From Parvularcula sp039818345 (GTDB lineage Bacteria > Pseudomonadota > Alphaproteobacteria > Caulobacterales > Parvularculaceae), in assembly GCA_039818345.1 (NCBI GenBank), contig JBCBUC010000021.1:4240-68239 (forward strand): DNA of 64,000 nt. The letters are read 5' to 3'. The notes under the pieces are model-generated. The model was not told the origin of the DNA and made no database searches. It worked only from the letters and a program-made list of their open reading frames with translations. A program made the translations under genes and the position numbers. Below, in pieces: positions 17,369 to 26,003 of the stretch (positions are counted from its first letter, which is position 1; every line of letters starts with the position of its first letter).

Positions 17369-18509
17369 TCGTCTCTACCTCGATCATAACGCGACGTCGC
17401 CTTTGCGGCCGGAAGTGCGTGACGTGATGGTCGAGGCGCTCGCAGCGCCTCGCAACGCATCGTCCGTACACGCTGAAGGTCGTGCGGCGAAAGCATTGGT
17501 CGAGGGCGCGCGGAAGACGATCGCGGCTCGGATCAACGCCCCGGTGGAGAGCGTTGTCTTCACCGCTGGTGGGACCGAAGCTGATACGCTGGCGTTGACC
17601 GGCCTGGTGCGGGGCGGGCCTAACGTTCGCTGCCTTATGGTTTCTGCCATTGAACACAGCGCGGTGACGGCCACCGCCGAGGCATTACACCGCGACGTCG
17701 ATCGTGTGGAGACGGTTCCAGTGACCGAAGCGGGCGTTCTCGATCTTGCGGCACTTGAAGAACGCCTCGCCTCTTATGACCAGGCCGAGGACGGCCCGTT
17801 CCTTCTTTCGGTTATGCTGGCGAACAACGAAACCGGCGTGATCCAACCGATCGCTGATATCGCACCGATGGTGTGGAAGGCTGGCGGCTATCTCTTCGTC
17901 GATGCCGTTCAGGGCTTTGGCAAGATTGATATTGATTTCTCCGCACTCGGTGCAGATGCCATGGCGCTCTCCGCCCATAAGGCGGGCGGGCCACCAGGTG
18001 TTGGCGCTTTGGTGGTGAAGCCAGGGCTTTCTTTCGCGCCGCTGTTGCGGGGCGGTGGTCAGGAGCTTTCCCGCCGCGCAGGCACGGAGAATGTCGCGGG
18101 CATTGCGGGCTTTGGCGCCCTTGCTGAGGTCGCTGAACCCTCTGCCTACGAAGAACTGTCAGGCTTGCGTGATGCGATCGAAGCTGCGCTTCCCGATAGC
18201 GTCCGTATTTGGGGAAAGGACGCCAAGCGTCTTCCGAACACGTCCTGTTTTTCCGCGCGGGGTTTTCAGTCCGAAACCCAAGTGATGGTGATGGACTTGG
18301 CGGGCTTTGCTGTGAGTTCTGGTTCGGCATGCAGCTCGGGCAAGGTCAAGCCATCGCCGGTCTTGAAAGCCATGGGCGCGAGCGAGATCGAAACTAAATC
18401 ATCGTTGCGCGTGTCTCTTGGTTGGGACTCGCCAAGCGACACCGCGGAACGATTTATTGCGGCGTGGTCCCGTGACTATCAGCGAGTTTTGGAAAGGTCT
18501 GCAGCATGA
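17361..18509 (+). CDS. Cysteine desulfurase, IscS/NifS-like
   Basis: The 382-aa PLP enzyme takes sulfur from cysteine for Fe-S clusters. Lys207 in Ser-Ala-His-Lys is the PLP lysine and Cys324 in Ser-Gly-Ser-Ala-Cys-Ser-Ser is the persulfide cysteine in the longer loop of group I (IscS-type) enzymes. The start is the GTG at 17361, which overlaps the iscR stop; the frame upstream lies inside iscR. A second, group II enzyme (sufS) lies 5 kb further on in the same operon; keeping both types in one suf operon is common in alphaproteobacteria. Confidence 0.92.
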   Translation: MSDRLYLDHNATSPLRPEVRDVMVEALAAPRNASSVHAEGRAAKALVEGARKTIAARINAPVESVVFTAGGTEADTLALTGLVRGGPNVRCLMVSAIEHSAVTATAEALHRDVDRVETVPVTEAGVLDLAALEERLASYDQAEDGPFLLSVMLANNETGVIQPIADIAPMVWKAGGYLFVDAVQGFGKIDIDFSALGADAMALSAHKAGGPPGVGALVVKPGLSFAPLLRGGGQELSRRAGTENVAGIAGFGALAEVAEPSAYEELSGLRDAIEAALPDSVRIWGKDAKRLPNTSCFSARGFQSETQVMVMDLAGFAVSSGSACSSGKVKPSPVLKAMGASEIETKSSLRVSLGWDSPSDTAERFIAAWSRDYQRVLERSAA

Positions 18510-18799
18510 CGGTTTATTCAGTCACCCAGATGCGTTTCACCGATCGTGCGACCTACGATCGCTACCAGTCCAAATTCATGGGCGTCTTCTCGAAGTTCGA
18601 CGGTGCCGTGGTCGCGGCTGATGAGAGCCCCAAGGTTCTTGAAGGCGAGTGGCCCTTCGAGAAAGCGGTCATCTTGTCCTTCCCAAGCGAAGAAGCCTTC
18701 TTCACCTTTGCGACGTCTCCGGAGTATCAAGAGATCTCCAAAGACCGCGTCACGGCGACGGTAAGCACGGCCATCCTCGTCAAAGGCATTGGGAGCTGA
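18506..18799 (+). CDS. DUF1330-like small protein in the suf operon
   Basis: The 97-aa product looks like a ferredoxin-fold (dimeric alpha-beta barrel) protein of the DUF1330 type, with the pattern Tyr-Gln-Ser-Lys-Phe, then Val-Leu-Glu-Gly-Glu-Trp-Pro, Phe-Pro-Ser-Glu-Glu-Ala and Ser-Pro-Glu-Tyr-Gln. There are no Cys residues, so it is unlikely to carry a cluster. ATGA overlap with the desulfurase gene and TGATG overlap with sufB place it firmly in the operon. Its contribution to Fe-S assembly is not known to me. Confidence 0.72.
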   Translation: MTVYSVTQMRFTDRATYDRYQSKFMGVFSKFDGAVVAADESPKVLEGEWPFEKAVILSFPSEEAFFTFATSPEYQEISKDRVTATVSTAILVKGIGS

Positions 18800-20316
18800 T
18801 GAACGTGAGCGAAGTCAAAGAAGGCATCAGCCGGGAAACTGTTGAGCGCGTCGAGGAACTCGGCACGTATAAATACGGCTTCACAACGGACATCGAGACC
18901 GTGAAGGCCCCGAAAGGCCTGAGCGAAGATACGGTCCGTTTCATCAGTGCCAAGAAAGAGGAGCCCGAGTGGCTACTCGAATGGCGGCTGGAGGCCTTTC
19001 GTCGTTGGCAGACGATGGAGGAGCCAAAGTGGGCGCATGTTGGCTATCCGGCGATCGATTATCAGGACCACTACTATTACGCTGAGCCCAAGACCGGCGC
19101 GAAATACGAGTCGATTGATGACGTGCCGGAGGAAATCCTCAAAGACTTTGAAAAGCTCGGCATTCCCCTCAAAGAAGCTGAGGTGCTGCTCGGCGTCGAA
19201 GGCGCTGGACAGAGCCCTGGCGAGGCGCGGACGCAGCCGAAAGTGGCGGTCGACGCGGTTTTCGATTCCGTTAGTGTGGCAACGACCTTTCAGAATGAGC
19301 TCAAAAAGGCCGGCGTGATCTTCATGTCGATCTCCGAGGCGGTGCGCGAATATCCCGATCTCGTGCGGCAGTATCTTGGTACCGTCGTACCGACGACGGA
19401 CAATTTCTTTGCCACGCTCAATTCGGCGGTCTTCTCCGACGGGACTTTTGTCTATGTGCCGAAGGGTGTCCGCTGTCCGATGGAGCTATCGACCTACTTC
19501 CGGATCAATGAGGCAAACACTGGCCAATTCGAACGGACCCTGATTGTCGCCGATGAGGGCGCCTATGTCAGCTATCTCGAGGGCTGCACGGCGCCGATGC
19601 GGGATGAGAACCAACTCCACGCGGCGGTGGTGGAGCTCGTCACCCTTGATGATGCGGAGATCAAATACTCCACCGTTCAGAACTGGTACCCCGGCGATAA
19701 GGACGGGAACGGAGGGATCTACAACTTCGTGACCAAGCGGGCCGATTGCCGCGGTGCCCGTTCAAAAGTCTCCTGGACGCAAGTCGAGACTGGCTCGGCG
19801 GTCACCTGGAAATATCCTTCCTGCGTCCTGCGCGGTGACGACAGCCAGGGCGAGTTCTACTCGATCGCCATCACCAATAACCATCAGCAGGCGGATACTG
19901 GCACCAAGATGATCCATCTCGGGAAGAATACACGTTCGCGGATCATCTCGAAGGGGATCAGCGCGGGCGTCTCGGACCAGACCTATCGCGGATTGGTTTC
20001 GATCCACGGCAACGCAGACAATGCGCGGAACTTCACCCAGTGCGATAGCCTCCTGATCGGCTCGAACTGCGGCGCCCACACCGTGCCTTACGTCGAGGAC
20101 AAATCAAACACAGCGATCCTCGAGCACGAGGCCACGACCTCGAAGCTCTCTGAGGAACAGCTCTTCTATGCCCAGTCGCGCGGCCTCGATGAAGAAGAGG
20201 CCGTCGCGCTCCTCGTCAATGGTTTCTGCCGGGAGGTTCTCCAGGAGCTCCCCATGGAGTTCGCCGTCGAAGCACAAAAACTCGTCGCCGTGAGCCTTGA
20301 GGGGAGCGTGGGGTGA
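18799..20316 (+). CDS. sufB: Fe-S cluster scaffold subunit SufB
   Basis: The 505-aa product is full length SufB, the scaffold subunit of the SufBC2D complex on which clusters are built in the cytoplasm. Conserved stretches include the Asp-Asn-Phe-Phe-Ala region, the Val-Pro-Lys-Gly-Val-Arg-Cys-Pro-Met motif, the Asp-Ser-Leu-Leu-Ile-Gly-Ser-Asn-Cys-Gly-Ala-His segment and the C-terminal Glu-Val-Leu-Gln-Glu-Leu-Pro. The ATG at 18799 overlaps the stop of the upstream gene (TGATG). The frame is open for 50 more codons upstream, but these are inside that gene. Confidence 0.95.
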   Translation: MNVSEVKEGISRETVERVEELGTYKYGFTTDIETVKAPKGLSEDTVRFISAKKEEPEWLLEWRLEAFRRWQTMEEPKWAHVGYPAIDYQDHYYYAEPKTGAKYESIDDVPEEILKDFEKLGIPLKEAEVLLGVEGAGQSPGEARTQPKVAVDAVFDSVSVATTFQNELKKAGVIFMSISEAVREYPDLVRQYLGTVVPTTDNFFATLNSAVFSDGTFVYVPKGVRCPMELSTYFRINEANTGQFERTLIVADEGAYVSYLEGCTAPMRDENQLHAAVVELVTLDDAEIKYSTVQNWYPGDKDGNGGIYNFVTKRADCRGARSKVSWTQVETGSAVTWKYPSCVLRGDDSQGEFYSIAITNNHQQADTGTKMIHLGKNTRSRIISKGISAGVSDQTYRGLVSIHGNADNARNFTQCDSLLIGSNCGAHTVPYVEDKSNTAILEHEATTSKLSEEQLFYAQSRGLDEEEAVALLVNGFCREVLQELPMEFAVEAQKLVAVSLEGSVG

Positions 20317-20669
20317 TGCTGGCTGCCCTTCTCCTCCTTCAGGCCGCCGCCTATCCCGACCCCCTCGAAGCGGGTTGGAAGGGTGAGCCGGTTTGTGAGC
20401 TTTTGCAGGACGACGACGCCATCCGTGTGCTGCGCTGCTCGTTTGAACCGGGGCAGGGGCATGAGTGGCACACGCACCAACCGCACTGGGGCTACACCTT
20501 AGAGGGCGGTTTACAGAAAATCACAGACAGCAGCGGTACCCGCGTGATCGACGTGCCGACAGGAACAACCTGGCGCCGGGAAGAGATCATCACTCATCAG
20601 ACGGAAAATATTGGTAAGACAACGACCAGCTACATCATCGTTGAGCCCAAAGCAGTGAACGGAGGATGA
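20316..20669 (+). CDS. Cupin-domain protein in the suf operon
   Basis: The 117-aa product is a single cupin barrel: after a short hydrophobic start, the motif Gly-His-Glu-Trp-His-Thr-His-Gln-Pro-His and a following Gly-Tyr-Thr-Leu-Glu-Gly-Gly give a likely metal site, with a second motif Pro-Thr-Gly-Thr-Thr-Trp and a late His. It starts at ATG 20316, or at the GTG 3 bases earlier; both overlap the sufB stop and AGGGGAG suits either. Small cupins can be enzymes or sensors. The role in this operon is unknown, and the hydrophobic N-terminus could be a weak export signal. Confidence 0.7.
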   Translation: MLAALLLLQAAAYPDPLEAGWKGEPVCELLQDDDAIRVLRCSFEPGQGHEWHTHQPHWGYTLEGGLQKITDSSGTRVIDVPTGTTWRREEIITHQTENIGKTTTSYIIVEPKAVNGG

Positions 20670-20673
20670 TCCT

Positions 20674-20898
20674 ATGAAGTTCACGATTATTCTCTCTTTG
20701 ATTGTAGGTGTGGTCTTTGCGATCTTGGCGTTTTTGACCATTCTCCCCATTCGGAGAGAGGACATGACTGTCATCGAACTGGCAAAAGGCGCAGCGCTGA
20801 TGGGCGCGCTGGTTGCCGGCGTTGGAATCTTCAACACGCTGCTCGATATTCTTTTCAGTGGCCGGAAAAAGAGGCGTAAGAATCGTGCTGAACATTAA
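20674..20898 (+). CDS. Small two-pass membrane protein in the suf operon
   Basis: The 74-aa product has two hydrophobic helices (about residues 4-24 and 36-62) and a very basic tail (Arg-Lys-Lys-Arg-Arg-Lys-Asn-Arg) that should stay in the cytoplasm. GGAGG lies about 10 bases before the ATG, 4 bases after the cupin gene. Its 3' end overlaps sufC by 14 bases. No family is recognised. It could anchor part of the machinery to the membrane, but that is speculation. Confidence 0.62.
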   Translation: MKFTIILSLIVGVVFAILAFLTILPIRREDMTVIELAKGAALMGALVAGVGIFNTLLDILFSGRKKRRKNRAEH

Positions 20899-21634
20899 CA
20901 ATCTCAGTGTCACGCTTGGCGGAAACCGTATTCTTGATGGCTTGAACCTCGAGGTGCCCGCGGGCGAAGTGCACGCCATTATGGGACCCAATGGTTCGGG
21001 TAAGTCGACCCTTTCCTACACGGTCGCTGGACGAGAGGATTATACGCCCTCGGAGGGTGCGATCACCCTCAATGGCGAGAGCCTTTTGGATATGGACCCG
21101 AATGAGCGTGCAGCAAACGGCGTCTTCTTGTCGTTCCAGCAACCCCCGGCGATCCCTGGCGTTGCGACGATGAATTTCCTCCGCACCGCGCTCAACGCCC
21201 AGAAAAAGGCACGGGGCGAGGAAGAGATGTCCTCGGCAGAGTTCCTCAAGGTCTTTCGTGGCCATGCCAAAACGGTCGGCCTCAGCCCTGAAAAACTGAA
21301 ACGTCCGTTTAATGATGGCTTCTCTGGCGGTGAGAAAAAGCGTATGGAGATGTTGCAAATGGCGCTCTTTGAACCGCGCTTCTGCATCATGGACGAAACG
21401 GACTCTGGCCTTGATATCGACGCCCTCCGCATGGTGGGAGAGGTCGTCAATTCGCTGCGTAGTCCTGAGCGCGGCTTCCTCGTGATCACACATTATCAGC
21501 GCCTTTTGGACTATGTGAAGCCAGACCGGATCCACGTGCTTGCGGGTGGACGGATCGTCCATTCGGGCGGGCCAGAGCTTGCCCGTGAGCTTGAAGAGTC
21601 AGGTTACGAGCAGTTTTCGGCGGAGGCAGCCTAG
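20885..21634 (+). CDS. sufC: Fe-S assembly ATPase SufC
   Basis: The 249-aa ABC-type ATPase has Walker A GPNGSGKST at residues 34-42, the SufC signature Phe-Ser-Gly-Gly-Glu-Lys-Lys-Arg, and Walker B Cys-Ile-Met-Asp-Glu-Thr-Asp-Ser-Gly-Leu-Asp. It drives conformational change in SufBC2D. I chose the GTG at 20885 because the protein then begins exactly where SufC homologues do; the start lies inside the preceding small gene. Its TAG overlaps the GTG of sufD. Confidence 0.95.
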   Translation: MLNINNLSVTLGGNRILDGLNLEVPAGEVHAIMGPNGSGKSTLSYTVAGREDYTPSEGAITLNGESLLDMDPNERAANGVFLSFQQPPAIPGVATMNFLRTALNAQKKARGEEEMSSAEFLKVFRGHAKTVGLSPEKLKRPFNDGFSGGEKKRMEMLQMALFEPRFCIMDETDSGLDIDALRMVGEVVNSLRSPERGFLVITHYQRLLDYVKPDRIHVLAGGRIVHSGGPELARELEESGYEQFSAEAA

Positions 21635-22884
21635 TGGCCACCGTGCATCTCACTCCGTTCGAAGAGCATCTCTTTGCTGACCTGCCGGCGAGCGCCGTCA
21701 CGAAAGCCTTGCGAGAGCGCGGGCTTCCTGGGCGACGGACAGAGACCTGGAAATGGTCCGATCTTCGTGGTGCGGAGCGGCAAGCCCGTTCGCCATCGGA
21801 GGATTTCGCGGCTGTCGTTCCGGATGCGCCCATCGCGCTTACTGATGGCTTTGTTCTGACCTTAAAGAACGGCCGCCCGGTGGCGCCTGCTGGTATCGAA
21901 CCCAAACCGATCATTTCTGATGGGGTCAAGGTCGGCACGACTTATGTGGTCGATGATGGTCTGGTGGTTTCGTTCTACCAAAAGGGGCGTGAAGCCGATG
22001 ATGGCGGCCAGGCGCCAGGCCAGGAACTCGCGGGCATGGCTGAGTTTGCGCCATTGATTTCCATCAGCGTGCTTCCAGGTTTCTCCCATCGCGTCACCGT
22101 GCGTCGCCTCTCTGATGGTGAGGGTCAGCATAGTGATAATCTTTTCCTGTCCATTGGTGCAGAGAGTCAGGTGACCTTTCTTGAAACTCACGAGGTCATA
22201 GGCGCGCCGTTCATCAACAGCCGAACCGAGATTGAGCTCGACCAAAAGTCGACATGTGAACGATATATCGTACAGCCCAGCGCATCGGAAGCGGTCATCG
22301 TGCATTCGTCGATCGTCCGGCTTGACGAAAAAGTCGATGATCAACCGGTTCGCTTTCATCAGTCCACGCTTGCGCTTGGTGCGAAGCTGGCGCGCCACGA
22401 AACCCGCCTCTCGCACTTAGGCGAAAGTGCGGCGCAGCTTGATGCGCTCTACCGCCTAACCGAAGATCTTCACACGGATATCACCACCCATGTCACCTTT
22501 TCAGGTGAGGATGGAGAGACTGACCAGCTGGTCAAAGGGATTGGTGACGGCCGCTCGCGCGGCGTTTTCCAGGGTAAGTTCCTTGTCGAACGCGGTGCGC
22601 AGAAGACCGATGCGCAAATGGCCCATCACGCTTTGCTTCTCTCTAAAGGTGCGCATATCAACGCCAAGCCAGAGCTTGAGATCTATGCGGACGATGTCGA
22701 ATGTGCCCATGGTAACACCGCCGGTGCCCTCGATCCCGAAGCGCTCTTCTATATGCGCCAGCGCGGCGTGCCGGAGGACCAGGCGCGGGCCCTCCTGATC
22801 GAGGCGTTTGCCGGCGAGGTCTTGCAACGGATCCCTCACGAGACCATTCGGGGCTCGTTCGAAGAGATTTTCCGGAGGGTCTAG
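21634..22884 (+). CDS. sufD: Fe-S assembly subunit SufD
   Basis: The 416-aa product is a SufB-like right-handed helix protein with the C-terminal motifs Ala-His-Gly-Asn-Thr-Ala-Gly-Ala-Leu-Asp and Tyr-Met-Arg-Gln-Arg-Gly-Val-Pro that mark SufD. It partners SufB and SufC and is needed for iron entry into the scaffold. The N-terminal 100 residues are more variable, as usual. The GTG start overlaps the sufC stop (TAGTG), and its own TAG overlaps the next GTG in the same way. Confidence 0.93.
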   Translation: MATVHLTPFEEHLFADLPASAVTKALRERGLPGRRTETWKWSDLRGAERQARSPSEDFAAVVPDAPIALTDGFVLTLKNGRPVAPAGIEPKPIISDGVKVGTTYVVDDGLVVSFYQKGREADDGGQAPGQELAGMAEFAPLISISVLPGFSHRVTVRRLSDGEGQHSDNLFLSIGAESQVTFLETHEVIGAPFINSRTEIELDQKSTCERYIVQPSASEAVIVHSSIVRLDEKVDDQPVRFHQSTLALGAKLARHETRLSHLGESAAQLDALYRLTEDLHTDITTHVTFSGEDGETDQLVKGIGDGRSRGVFQGKFLVERGAQKTDAQMAHHALLLSKGAHINAKPELEIYADDVECAHGNTAGALDPEALFYMRQRGVPEDQARALLIEAFAGEVLQRIPHETIRGSFEEIFRRV

Positions 22885-23129
22885 TGGCAACGCTTGAGTG
22901 TTTTGTGTGTTTCGAGGATGCCGAATACCAAGGCATCGTAGGTGGTCAGCACCATTGGTGCTGCCCCGAATGCGGCAATTACGCCGTGATTGATGACGAG
23001 CGGCGGGACAGCCTTCGCCGCTTCGTCGCGGTGCCTGCGCTACAAGACTTTTTCGACGACGAGCGCGCCAAAGGCGTTGAGCGTCCCGTGGTCACCATGG
23101 AACTTTTAGAGGAGCTAACCGTCAGTTGA
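22884..23129 (+). CDS. Small zinc-ribbon-like protein between sufD and sufS
   Basis: The 81-aa product has two Cys pairs, Cys6/Cys9 and Cys27/Cys30 (with an extra Cys26), separated by 16 residues with several aromatic and His residues, which is the spacing of a zinc ribbon or a small Fe-S or thiol site. The C-terminal half is charged and helical. The GTG start and the stop both overlap the neighbouring suf genes, so translation is coupled. I do not recognise a named family. Confidence 0.6.
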   Translation: MATLECFVCFEDAEYQGIVGGQHHWCCPECGNYAVIDDERRDSLRRFVAVPALQDFFDDERAKGVERPVVTMELLEELTVS

Positions 23130-24346
23130 CCTTCAACGTCGATGATATCCGCGGGCAATTCCCGATCTTGAGCCGTGAGGTGCATGGCAAGCCGCTTGTC
23201 TATCTCGACAATGCGGCGTCGGTGCAAAAGCCTCAGGCGGTGATCGATGCGCTGTCAGGCGCGATGGCTGGTCAGTATGCGAATGTCCACCGCGGGCTTC
23301 ATACCCTGGCGAATGAGACGACAGCGGCGTTCGAGGGCGCACGCGAAACGGTGCGGCGCTATCTCAATGCCGCCAGCACGGACGAAATTATTTTCACGAT
23401 GGGCGGCACGGATGCTGTCAATCTTGCGGCCAATGTTCTGGGTCAAGAGGAGATCGGTGAGGGTGACGAGATCATCCTCTCGGTGATGGAGCACCATTCC
23501 GATATTGTGCCGTGGCACTTCCTGCGAGAGCGCAAGGGTGCGGTCCTCAAATGGCTCGATGTCGATGATGACGGCAATGTCGATCTCCACGCCTATGCGG
23601 CGATGTTCACGGATCGGACGAAAATGGTGGCGATCACCCACCAGTCGAATGTCCTTGGTTCGGTGACGCCTCTCAAAGAGATGGCGCGGATTGCCCATGA
23701 GCACGGGGCACTGATCCTCTCCGATGGTTGTCAGGCGGCGGTGCATGGCCCGGTCGATGTCCAGGATCTTGGTGCCGATTTCTATGTCTTCACGGGTCAC
23801 AAAACCTATGGCCCAACCGGGATCGGCATTCTTTACGGTAAAAAATCTGTACTCGATCGACTACCGCCTTTTCGGGGCGGCGGTGAGATGATTGATATCG
23901 TTGAGCAAGACCGCATCACCTATAACGATCCGCCGCATCGGTTTGAGGCGGGAACACCGCCGATCCTCGAAGCGATCGGCCTTGGCGCGGCGCTTGAGTG
24001 GATCATGGCCCAGGACATCGAAGGCCTGCGGGCGCACGAACGTGCACTGACGGATCACGCGATGGAGGCCTTGCGCGAAACGAACTTCATCGAACTCTAT
24101 GGTGCGCAGGCGGAGAAAGGCCCGGTGGTGGCCTTCAACCTGAAAGGTGTCCATCCGCACGATGTCTCGACCATCCTCGATCGCCAGGGCGTCGCGGTGC
24201 GAGCTGGCCACCATTGCTGTCAGCCCTTGATGAAGCGCCTTGATGTCACCGCCACCGCACGGGCCAGTTTTGCCGCCTACAACACCCATGACGACGTCGA
24301 CGCCCTCCTTGAAGCCTGCCGTAAGGCACATGATCTGTTGAGCTAA
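23126..24346 (+). CDS. sufS: Cysteine desulfurase SufS (group II)
   Basis: The 406-aa PLP enzyme provides sulfur to SufBC2D. Lys226 in Thr-Gly-His-Lys-Thr-Tyr-Gly-Pro binds PLP and Cys364 in Ala-Gly-His-His-Cys-Cys-Gln-Pro is the persulfide residue; both positions equal those of E. coli SufS. An extra Cys follows directly at 365. The start is a TTG whose last two bases belong to the stop of the zinc-ribbon gene, so it depends on coupled translation. No sufE or sufU is next to it, so its sulfur-transfer partner is elsewhere or absent. Confidence 0.95.
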   Translation: MTFNVDDIRGQFPILSREVHGKPLVYLDNAASVQKPQAVIDALSGAMAGQYANVHRGLHTLANETTAAFEGARETVRRYLNAASTDEIIFTMGGTDAVNLAANVLGQEEIGEGDEIILSVMEHHSDIVPWHFLRERKGAVLKWLDVDDDGNVDLHAYAAMFTDRTKMVAITHQSNVLGSVTPLKEMARIAHEHGALILSDGCQAAVHGPVDVQDLGADFYVFTGHKTYGPTGIGILYGKKSVLDRLPPFRGGGEMIDIVEQDRITYNDPPHRFEAGTPPILEAIGLGAALEWIMAQDIEGLRAHERALTDHAMEALRETNFIELYGAQAEKGPVVAFNLKGVHPHDVSTILDRQGVAVRAGHHCCQPLMKRLDVTATARASFAAYNTHDDVDALLEACRKAHDLLS

Positions 24347-24349
24347 GCT

Positions 24350-24787
24350 ATGACCGAGCAATCAAGCGATACCTTCGATCCTGAAACCGGTGCCCGCGAT
24401 ATGATCGACCTCTCCGCGCCGACGGAGGAGCCATCCGCGCTGGCCGAGCCTGTGAGCGAGGTCGAGGTCGCTGATATGACCCAAGCGGTGATCAGGGCAC
24501 TCAAAACCGTCTTTGATCCGGAAATTCCGGTTGATATCTATGAACTCGGTCTCATCTATAAGGTCGATTTTGATCCCGCGACCGATGATAAGGGCGCCAA
24601 AATCACCGTGGACATGACCTTGACCGCGCCGGGCTGCCCCGTTGCCGGCGAAATGCCAGGTTGGGTTGAAGATGCTATCCTCACCGTCGATGGCGTCGAC
24701 GAAGTGTCGGTGAACATGACGTTTGAGCCGCCTTGGTCGCCGGATCGGATGAGCGAAGAGGCCAAGCTCGAGCTGGGATGGATGTAA
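24350..24787 (+). CDS. sufT: SUF-associated MIP18/DUF59 protein SufT
   Basis: The 145-aa product has a variable acidic N-terminus (about residues 1-40) and a MIP18/DUF59 domain: Val-Phe-Asp-Pro-Glu-Ile-Pro-Val-Asp-Ile-Tyr-Glu-Leu-Gly-Leu-Ile, then Thr-Leu-Thr-Ala-Pro-Gly-Cys-Pro-Val and Pro-Pro-Trp-Ser-Pro. This group helps cluster maturation or delivery, and the Cys in the Pro-Gly-Cys-Pro turn is conserved. It follows sufS after 3 bases and precedes sufA by 4. Confidence 0.88.
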   Translation: MTEQSSDTFDPETGARDMIDLSAPTEEPSALAEPVSEVEVADMTQAVIRALKTVFDPEIPVDIYELGLIYKVDFDPATDDKGAKITVDMTLTAPGCPVAGEMPGWVEDAILTVDGVDEVSVNMTFEPPWSPDRMSEEAKLELGWM

Positions 24788-24791
24788 CGGA

Positions 24792-25154
24792 ATGGCTAAA
24801 CGACCAAGACCCCAGGCGATCACCCTGACCGACCGCGCGGCGGAACGGATGCAGGCGATTATGGCGAACGCCGATGAAGACTTTATCGGTGTGCGCATCG
24901 GCGTGAAAAACGGCGGCTGCGCGGGGATGGAATACACCCTCGACTACGCGACCGATAAAGAGATGCTGGACGAGGTGGTGGAGGACCGCGGCGTGACGAT
25001 CCTCATTGATCCCAAAGCGATCCTTTTCCTCCTCGGGACCGAGGTCGATTATGTGACCGAGAAGCTCTCCAGTCGCTTCACCTTTAACAATCCCAACCAG
25101 ACTGATGCTTGCGGTTGCGGCGAAAGCGTGACGATTGTTCCGGCGACGGCCTAG
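24792..25154 (+). CDS. sufA: A-type Fe-S carrier SufA/IscA
   Basis: The 120-aa HesB/IscA-family protein carries the three ligand cysteines Cys43, Cys107 and Cys109 (Cys-Gly-Cys near the end) and passes assembled clusters to target enzymes. It is the last gene of the operon; its TAG overlaps the stop region of a convergent membrane-protein gene by 4 bases, leaving no room for a separate terminator. Confidence 0.92.
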   Translation: MAKRPRPQAITLTDRAAERMQAIMANADEDFIGVRIGVKNGGCAGMEYTLDYATDKEMLDEVVEDRGVTILIDPKAILFLLGTEVDYVTEKLSSRFTFNNPNQTDACGCGESVTIVPATA

Positions 25155-25879
25155 CCTTTAAAGACAGCCCGCAGGAAAGCCTCGACGGCCTCTGATTTAC
25201 CGATCGGTCCCATGAAAAAGGGCACCAGATTGGCAAGCACAGTGATGAAAGTCGCTGGGTGACGGAGCTTGCCCAGATACGCCGCCGCGGCGAGCGTCAG
25301 CGAAATGATGATCACTTGCGTCAGGAAGAGCGGCTGCAACACGATGATCGGGTTATCAAAACCGAAAATCATGATGGCAGTGTTCTGCATGCCGCGACCA
25401 AGGGCCGGCATCATGATGATGAAGGCTGTGGAAATCAGCCACCATGCATGATCCTCCATCTGTTTACGGTATAAAATAGCCATTGGGATGGCGATCATGA
25501 ACGCAGTGAACAGCGCCAGCTCGTTAACCAAAACCCCGAGGAAAAACCAAGGCTCCAAAACACCAAAACGTTCCGGCATCTGGGCCGACATGTCTGCATA
25601 GAAGATGTCCCGGTGCATCATACTGATCGACGTGAAGCCAAAGCCGCCAGCGATGAAAAAGCCGAAGATCCCCACCGTGCGGTGGGTCGCGATACTTCCC
25701 TGAGCGTAGAGGAAGGGCTGAACAATCAAGAGTACGTACCAGGCGCTCGCTAGCCAATAATGGAGGTGCACGGCCCAAGTGTTGCGGCCAAAGTCACCCC
25801 AATAGTCACCAAAAATGCCCACCTGTATCAGGATCAACGGCACAACCATCAAGAGATACAGTGTTTTGTATTTTTCCAA
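25151..25879 (-). CDS. Multi-pass membrane protein, 242 aa
   Basis: At least six hydrophobic segments are visible, with His residues at or near helix ends (about residues 38, 40, 66, 89 and 143) that could bind heme or metal. I do not recognise the family with confidence. The start is a TTG close to AGAAGG; an alternative Met lies at residue 11. It is convergent with sufA. Confidence 0.6.
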   Translation of the reverse strand: MEKYKTLYLLMVVPLILIQVGIFGDYWGDFGRNTWAVHLHYWLASAWYVLLIVQPFLYAQGSIATHRTVGIFGFFIAGGFGFTSISMMHRDIFYADMSAQMPERFGVLEPWFFLGVLVNELALFTAFMIAIPMAILYRKQMEDHAWWLISTAFIIMMPALGRGMQNTAIMIFGFDNPIIVLQPLFLTQVIIISLTLAAAAYLGKLRHPATFITVLANLVPFFMGPIGKSEAVEAFLRAVFKG

Positions 25880-26003
25880 AGCCTTCTTCGGATCGTTTCA
25901 TCGATCCGCCCCCTCATCGATCACTTTGCTTGACCGATAGGGGTGCGGAGCACAAGTCAATGACTGCGCATAAAACATCCGTGCGCTTTGCGCGTCCGAC
26001 GCC

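Noticed and set aside
24362..24937. 191-codon open frame antisense to sufT and sufA
   Set aside because: Both sense genes have conserved motifs and coupled spacing; the antisense product has none.
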